Source of the DNA: Lachnospiraceae bacterium
GTDB lineage: Bacteria; Bacillota; Clostridia; Lachnospirales; Lachnospiraceae
Direction: 5' to 3'
DNA length: 64,000 bases
NCBI GenBank assembly: GCA_022793375.1
Contig: JAAWCS010000077.1
Coordinates: 1 to 64,000, forward strand
Both the position numbers and the translations under genes were made by a program. Shown here one piece after another: positions 60,962-64,000 of this stretch (positions are counted from its first letter, which is position 1; each line of letters opens with the position of its first letter). The notes under the pieces were generated by a model. The model was not told the DNA's origin. It was given only the letters and a program-made list of their open reading frames with translations, and did not search any database.

Positions 60962-61003
60962 AAAAGCCCGACAGACATCCCATCGGACTTTTTCATCTAC
61001 TCT
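60962..61003 (-). terminator. Hairpin between binding-protein and permease genes (likely partial terminator)
   Basis: AAAAAGTCCGA...TCGGGCTTTTTC on minus strand. Confidence 0.6.
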
Positions 61004-61033
61004 TTTATCAGAGAAATCCTGTCCTCTGTTTTA

Positions 61034-62716
61034 CTACTCCGCCGCAAATGCCAGATAGGTAAACTCGCTGGCAGCCGCTTTCTCCGGCAGATCGTAAGGC
61101 GTGTTGACCAGAGAATTCTTGACCGGGTACTTTGCGCCGTTTTCCAGCAGCAGAACCATGGGCACTTCCTCATCCATGATTTTCTGGATCTCGCTGAAAT
61201 ACTCCGCTCTCTTTTCAGTGTCGGGTTCTACATTGCTCAGCGCCAGCAGTTCGTCCACTCTCTCGTTGCTGTAGCCGCCTACGTTGCTGGAAGCGCCGGT
61301 CTGGATACGTCCGGCCAGGCCTGAGATATCCGGGCCCTGGTAGCCGGCCAGAGCGGTTATCGAGAAATTGTGCTCGGTCTGGACTTTATCAACCCAAGCC
61401 GCGTACTCCAGCATATTTACCGTAAGGTCGATGCCGATCTCCGCCAGATTGGCCTTGATGACCTGGGCCATATCGCCAAAGTAACCGCTCTCAAATACGT
61501 CGATTGTGGCATGGATGTAGAAGCCTTCCGCGTCCTTTGTATAGCCGGCCGACTCTAAAAGCCGCATCGCCTCTTCGATGTTGCGGTCAGGCTGCTTATA
61601 ATTCTCGTCCAAATAATCCGTCTGCACCGGGGATACGTAGTAATCCGCCGCAAAACGGGTGCCGCCGCCTACGCGCTGCTCCAGGCCAGGACGGTCGATT
61701 GCCAGCTGTACGGCTTTGCGGACCTCTACTTTGCCGAAATCCGGATCTTCAAAATTGAAGGTAACATAGGTACGGTTCTGCCAAATCTGTTCAAAGACGC
61801 GGTAATCCGGGTCATTGTCCTGATCGCCTGTGTTCGCCACGGGAACAGAATATAAGTAATCTACTTCGCCGTTGAGCCATGCCTGATAACCGGCATCCTC
61901 ATCTTTGTAAATCGCAAAAATCAGCTTGTCCGGGTTCGGCTCGTCGCCCCAGAAATCCTCGTTTTTGACCAATGTCGTTGCCACGTCTACTTCATAGGAT
62001 TCAAACTTGAAGGGCCCTGTTCCAACAGGATTCTTGGTAGCCGCGTCGCAGGTGCCTGCGTCCTGTCCCTCGTAGAGGTGTTTCGGCAGAATAAACGTGC
62101 CGTACCAGCCCAGTTTGGATACGATCGTTACATCCGGAACCGTCAGGTTAAATACCACCGTGTTCGCATCCGGGCACTCGATGGATTCCACGGATTCTAA
62201 AACCGTGGCCTTGAACCACTGTTCTTCCATCATCGTATCATAGGTCCACTTTACATCCTCGGAGGTAAAGTCCACGCCGTCATGCCACTTTACGCCCTCA
62301 TGCAGGTGGAACGTAAGCGTCTTGCCGTCCTCGGAAAACTCATAGCTTTCCGCCAGGTCGGGAATGACCGTGTCGTAGTTGGTCAGCTTGATCAGACGGT
62401 TGAAGATATTCTGCGCAATCGGATACAGGTTGTCGTCGCTTCTGTAGTCCGGATTGAACATGCTGGGAGAACCGCCGGCGCCGATTACAAACGTACCGCC
62501 CGGAACAATGTCTCCGCTTGCCGCCCCGCTGCCGCCTGCCGTCTCATCCTCTCCGGCCGGCTGTGTCTCGCCGCCCGCGGCCTGTGTCTCGCCGCCTGCG
62601 GCCTGAGTCTCCCCGCTGCCGCCGGCCGCCGCCGTCGTGTTGGTATCGCCGCCGCCGCAGCCTGCTAAAGAAAGCAGCATCGCAAACGCCAATACCAGTG
62701 CAAGAACTTTTTTCAT
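61034..62716 (-). CDS. Peptide ABC transporter substrate-binding lipoprotein
   Basis: Lipobox MLLSLAGCGG; SBP family 5 features (WHDGVDFTSEDVKWTYD); AAGGETQ repeat linker. Confidence 0.94.
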   Translation of the reverse strand: MKKVLALVLAFAMLLSLAGCGGGDTNTTAAAGGSGETQAAGGETQAAGGETQPAGEDETAGGSGAASGDIVPGGTFVIGAGGSPSMFNPDYRSDDNLYPIAQNIFNRLIKLTNYDTVIPDLAESYEFSEDGKTLTFHLHEGVKWHDGVDFTSEDVKWTYDTMMEEQWFKATVLESVESIECPDANTVVFNLTVPDVTIVSKLGWYGTFILPKHLYEGQDAGTCDAATKNPVGTGPFKFESYEVDVATTLVKNEDFWGDEPNPDKLIFAIYKDEDAGYQAWLNGEVDYLYSVPVANTGDQDNDPDYRVFEQIWQNRTYVTFNFEDPDFGKVEVRKAVQLAIDRPGLEQRVGGGTRFAADYYVSPVQTDYLDENYKQPDRNIEEAMRLLESAGYTKDAEGFYIHATIDVFESGYFGDMAQVIKANLAEIGIDLTVNMLEYAAWVDKVQTEHNFSITALAGYQGPDISGLAGRIQTGASSNVGGYSNERVDELLALSNVEPDTEKRAEYFSEIQKIMDEEVPMVLLLENGAKYPVKNSLVNTPYDLPEKAAASEFTYLAFAAE

Positions 62717-62730
62717 AATGTCTCCTTTCT

Positions 62731-62805
62731 GTTCGCCCGTGTTCACAGGGCATTGTGGGGCACCCTTGCAGTGTCTCTCCTGTTTGCCCGTGTTTCCAGG
62801 GCATG
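62731..62805 (-). repeat. Paired short hairpin repeat upstream of the binding-protein gene
   Basis: Minus strand GCATGCCCTGGAAACACGGGCAAACAG and ATGCCCTGTGAACACGGGCGAACAG; related to 28402-28473. Confidence 0.7.
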
Positions 62806-63104
62806 CTGGGACACCTTCAAAGGCGTCTTTCTCCTTCCTGCCGAAATACTTTTATGTAATGATGTGATAAAACTGCAAGTCTTTACCATCCTGATGCGTT
62901 AAGGTGCAAAAAAATGCTATGGAACCGATGGCCTTTCATCGGGATAGCTTTACATGAGTTGGTATTTCGGATAAGAATATGTTATAGGATATCATATGTC
63001 ATTCTGTTTTGCAAGTATTTTTATTTTTTAAATTGCCCATTTTCCAGCAATGCCGCAATTTGTACACTCCTTGCCCTCCACCCCGCCTACAATTTGTATA
63101 AATC

Positions 63105-63156
63105 AAAGAAGCGGTCGAGGATTTCCGCCGCTTCTTTAATCCCTGTTGCCGCTACA
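63105..63156. terminator. Hairpin AAAGAAGCGG ... CCGCTTCTTT
   Basis: Inverted repeat with flanking T/A tracts in intergenic space. Confidence 0.6.
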
Positions 63157-63197
63157 GGAAGGGTTATTGGGCGCCGTGTTCCTGCTGAAAAAAGCCT

Positions 63198-64000
63198 TCA
63201 GGCGTATCTTTCTATTTTACATACATGCTGCTTGCTCTTTTCATTATAGCTGATCCCCACCAGCAGAATATTGCTTCCAAATTGCTTTACCGCCTGCGGA
63301 TAATTTTTCTGCTTAATCTGTGCGATCGCGCTTTGCGCAGATTTATTCCATTTTAATTCTACGATCATAAGCGGTTTGTCTGACCCTTTGCGCGGTAAAA
63401 ATACCATGTCCGCATATCCGGTACCGGAGGCCAGTTCCTGAATTTCTATATAATCATCCATACTACTGTAATAGGCAAATCTCACCACGCTTCGCAGCGC
63501 CTGCTCATTATTATAAAATTCCGGAGCCGCCACCGTACTGTGGATCATTTGTATCGCAGCTGCAACTCTTTCTTCTTCCCCGTTGATCGTTGCCTGCAGC
63601 AGGCGATCCGATGCTAAAATCGCCTTTGCCACTTCTTTGTGTTTTCCGCCCCGGACAGCCCGCACAAATTCTTCCCGGACTTCCTCATTAGGGATAAAGA
63701 CCGACTGTGTTGCCTCCTCGTATGCCAAATACCCTAAATGCACCAGCAGCGTCAGGATATCGTCCCGGCTCTTAAAGGTTGTCATATCGTTCTGAAACAT
63801 ACCCGTATCAATTCTTTGGCGTTCTCCGCCCAGCATGGCGATAAGCGACTCCCGCAAGCCGTCCTCGTCCAGATCAATATACACCTGCAATGCCTCGTAT
63901 GTCTCCGTGCTGGTCCAAAAGCTTTTAAGCGTGCGGCTCTGCATCCCGTCAACCACCGATTTCGGGTTGTAGACGCGCAGCCCCTCCCCCAGGCGATATC
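63198..64000 (-). CDS. AAA-ATPase-like / PD-(D/E)XK (DUF1703-type) protein, 5'-truncated by window edge
   Basis: Frame stays open to base 64000 (YRLGEGLRVYNPKSVVDGMQSRTLKSFWTST); GYADMVFLPRKGSDKPLMIVELKWNKSA. Confidence 0.85.
   Translation of the reverse strand, partial: YRLGEGLRVYNPKSVVDGMQSRTLKSFWTSTETYEALQVYIDLDEDGLRESLIAMLGGERQRIDTGMFQNDMTTFKSRDDILTLLVHLGYLAYEEATQSVFIPNEEVREEFVRAVRGGKHKEVAKAILASDRLLQATINGEEERVAAAIQMIHSTVAAPEFYNNEQALRSVVRFAYYSSMDDYIEIQELASGTGYADMVFLPRKGSDKPLMIVELKWNKSAQSAIAQIKQKNYPQAVKQFGSNILLVGISYNEKSKQHVCKIERYA

Noticed and set aside
62544-62804. 86-aa ORF MPWKHGQTGETLQGCPTMPCEHGRTE... upstream of the peptide-binding protein
   Set aside because: Its start arises from the ATGCCC repeat units; the equivalent repeat at 28402 has an immediate stop, so a conserved leader peptide is not supported.
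1-64000. tRNA, rRNA, prophage or transposase genes
   Set aside because: None recognised on reading either strand; no tRNA T-loop/acceptor patterns or recombinase motifs were found.

Overview
This is a bacterial chromosomal window, GC-rich over most of its length. Gene content and Gram-positive/spore-type families suggest Clostridia, probably Lachnospiraceae-like; the taxon is inferred. Housekeeping genes: phospho-sugar mutase, threonine ammonia-lyase, carB, and a cca-lgt-pth-mfd-PPIase block. Transport and metabolism: a cellobiose-type PTS with a GH1 enzyme and a PRD regulator, and a Dpp-type peptide ABC system next to one M14 and two S9 peptidases. Regulatory and surface systems: an OmpR-type two-component system with an FtsX-type ABC transporter, an AgrC/AgrA-like pair, LytTR/DUF3021, and MBOAT/DltD-like genes. 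The points most worth a second look are: (1) two ~148-nt palindromic elements in inverted orientation between dppF and the M14 peptidase gene, whose helices differ by compensatory substitutions; (2) a surface operon of LCP protein, class B sortase, an unannotated 27-aa membrane peptide and a Wzz-like protein lacking its extracytoplasmic loop, next to an SPNTG sortase substrate; (3) a cobalamin riboswitch plus terminator upstream of a DUF4430 (transcobalamin-C-terminal-like) protein and an ECF S-component; (4) a COG0523 GTPase fused to a DUF1980/TIGR03943-like domain; (5) a RloA/RloB (AbiL-like) defence pair with a frameshift at an A6 run; (6) a dispersed paired-hairpin repeat upstream of two unrelated genes. 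No rRNA, tRNA, transposase, prophage or CRISPR array was found. All family names come from reading motifs, not from database searches.
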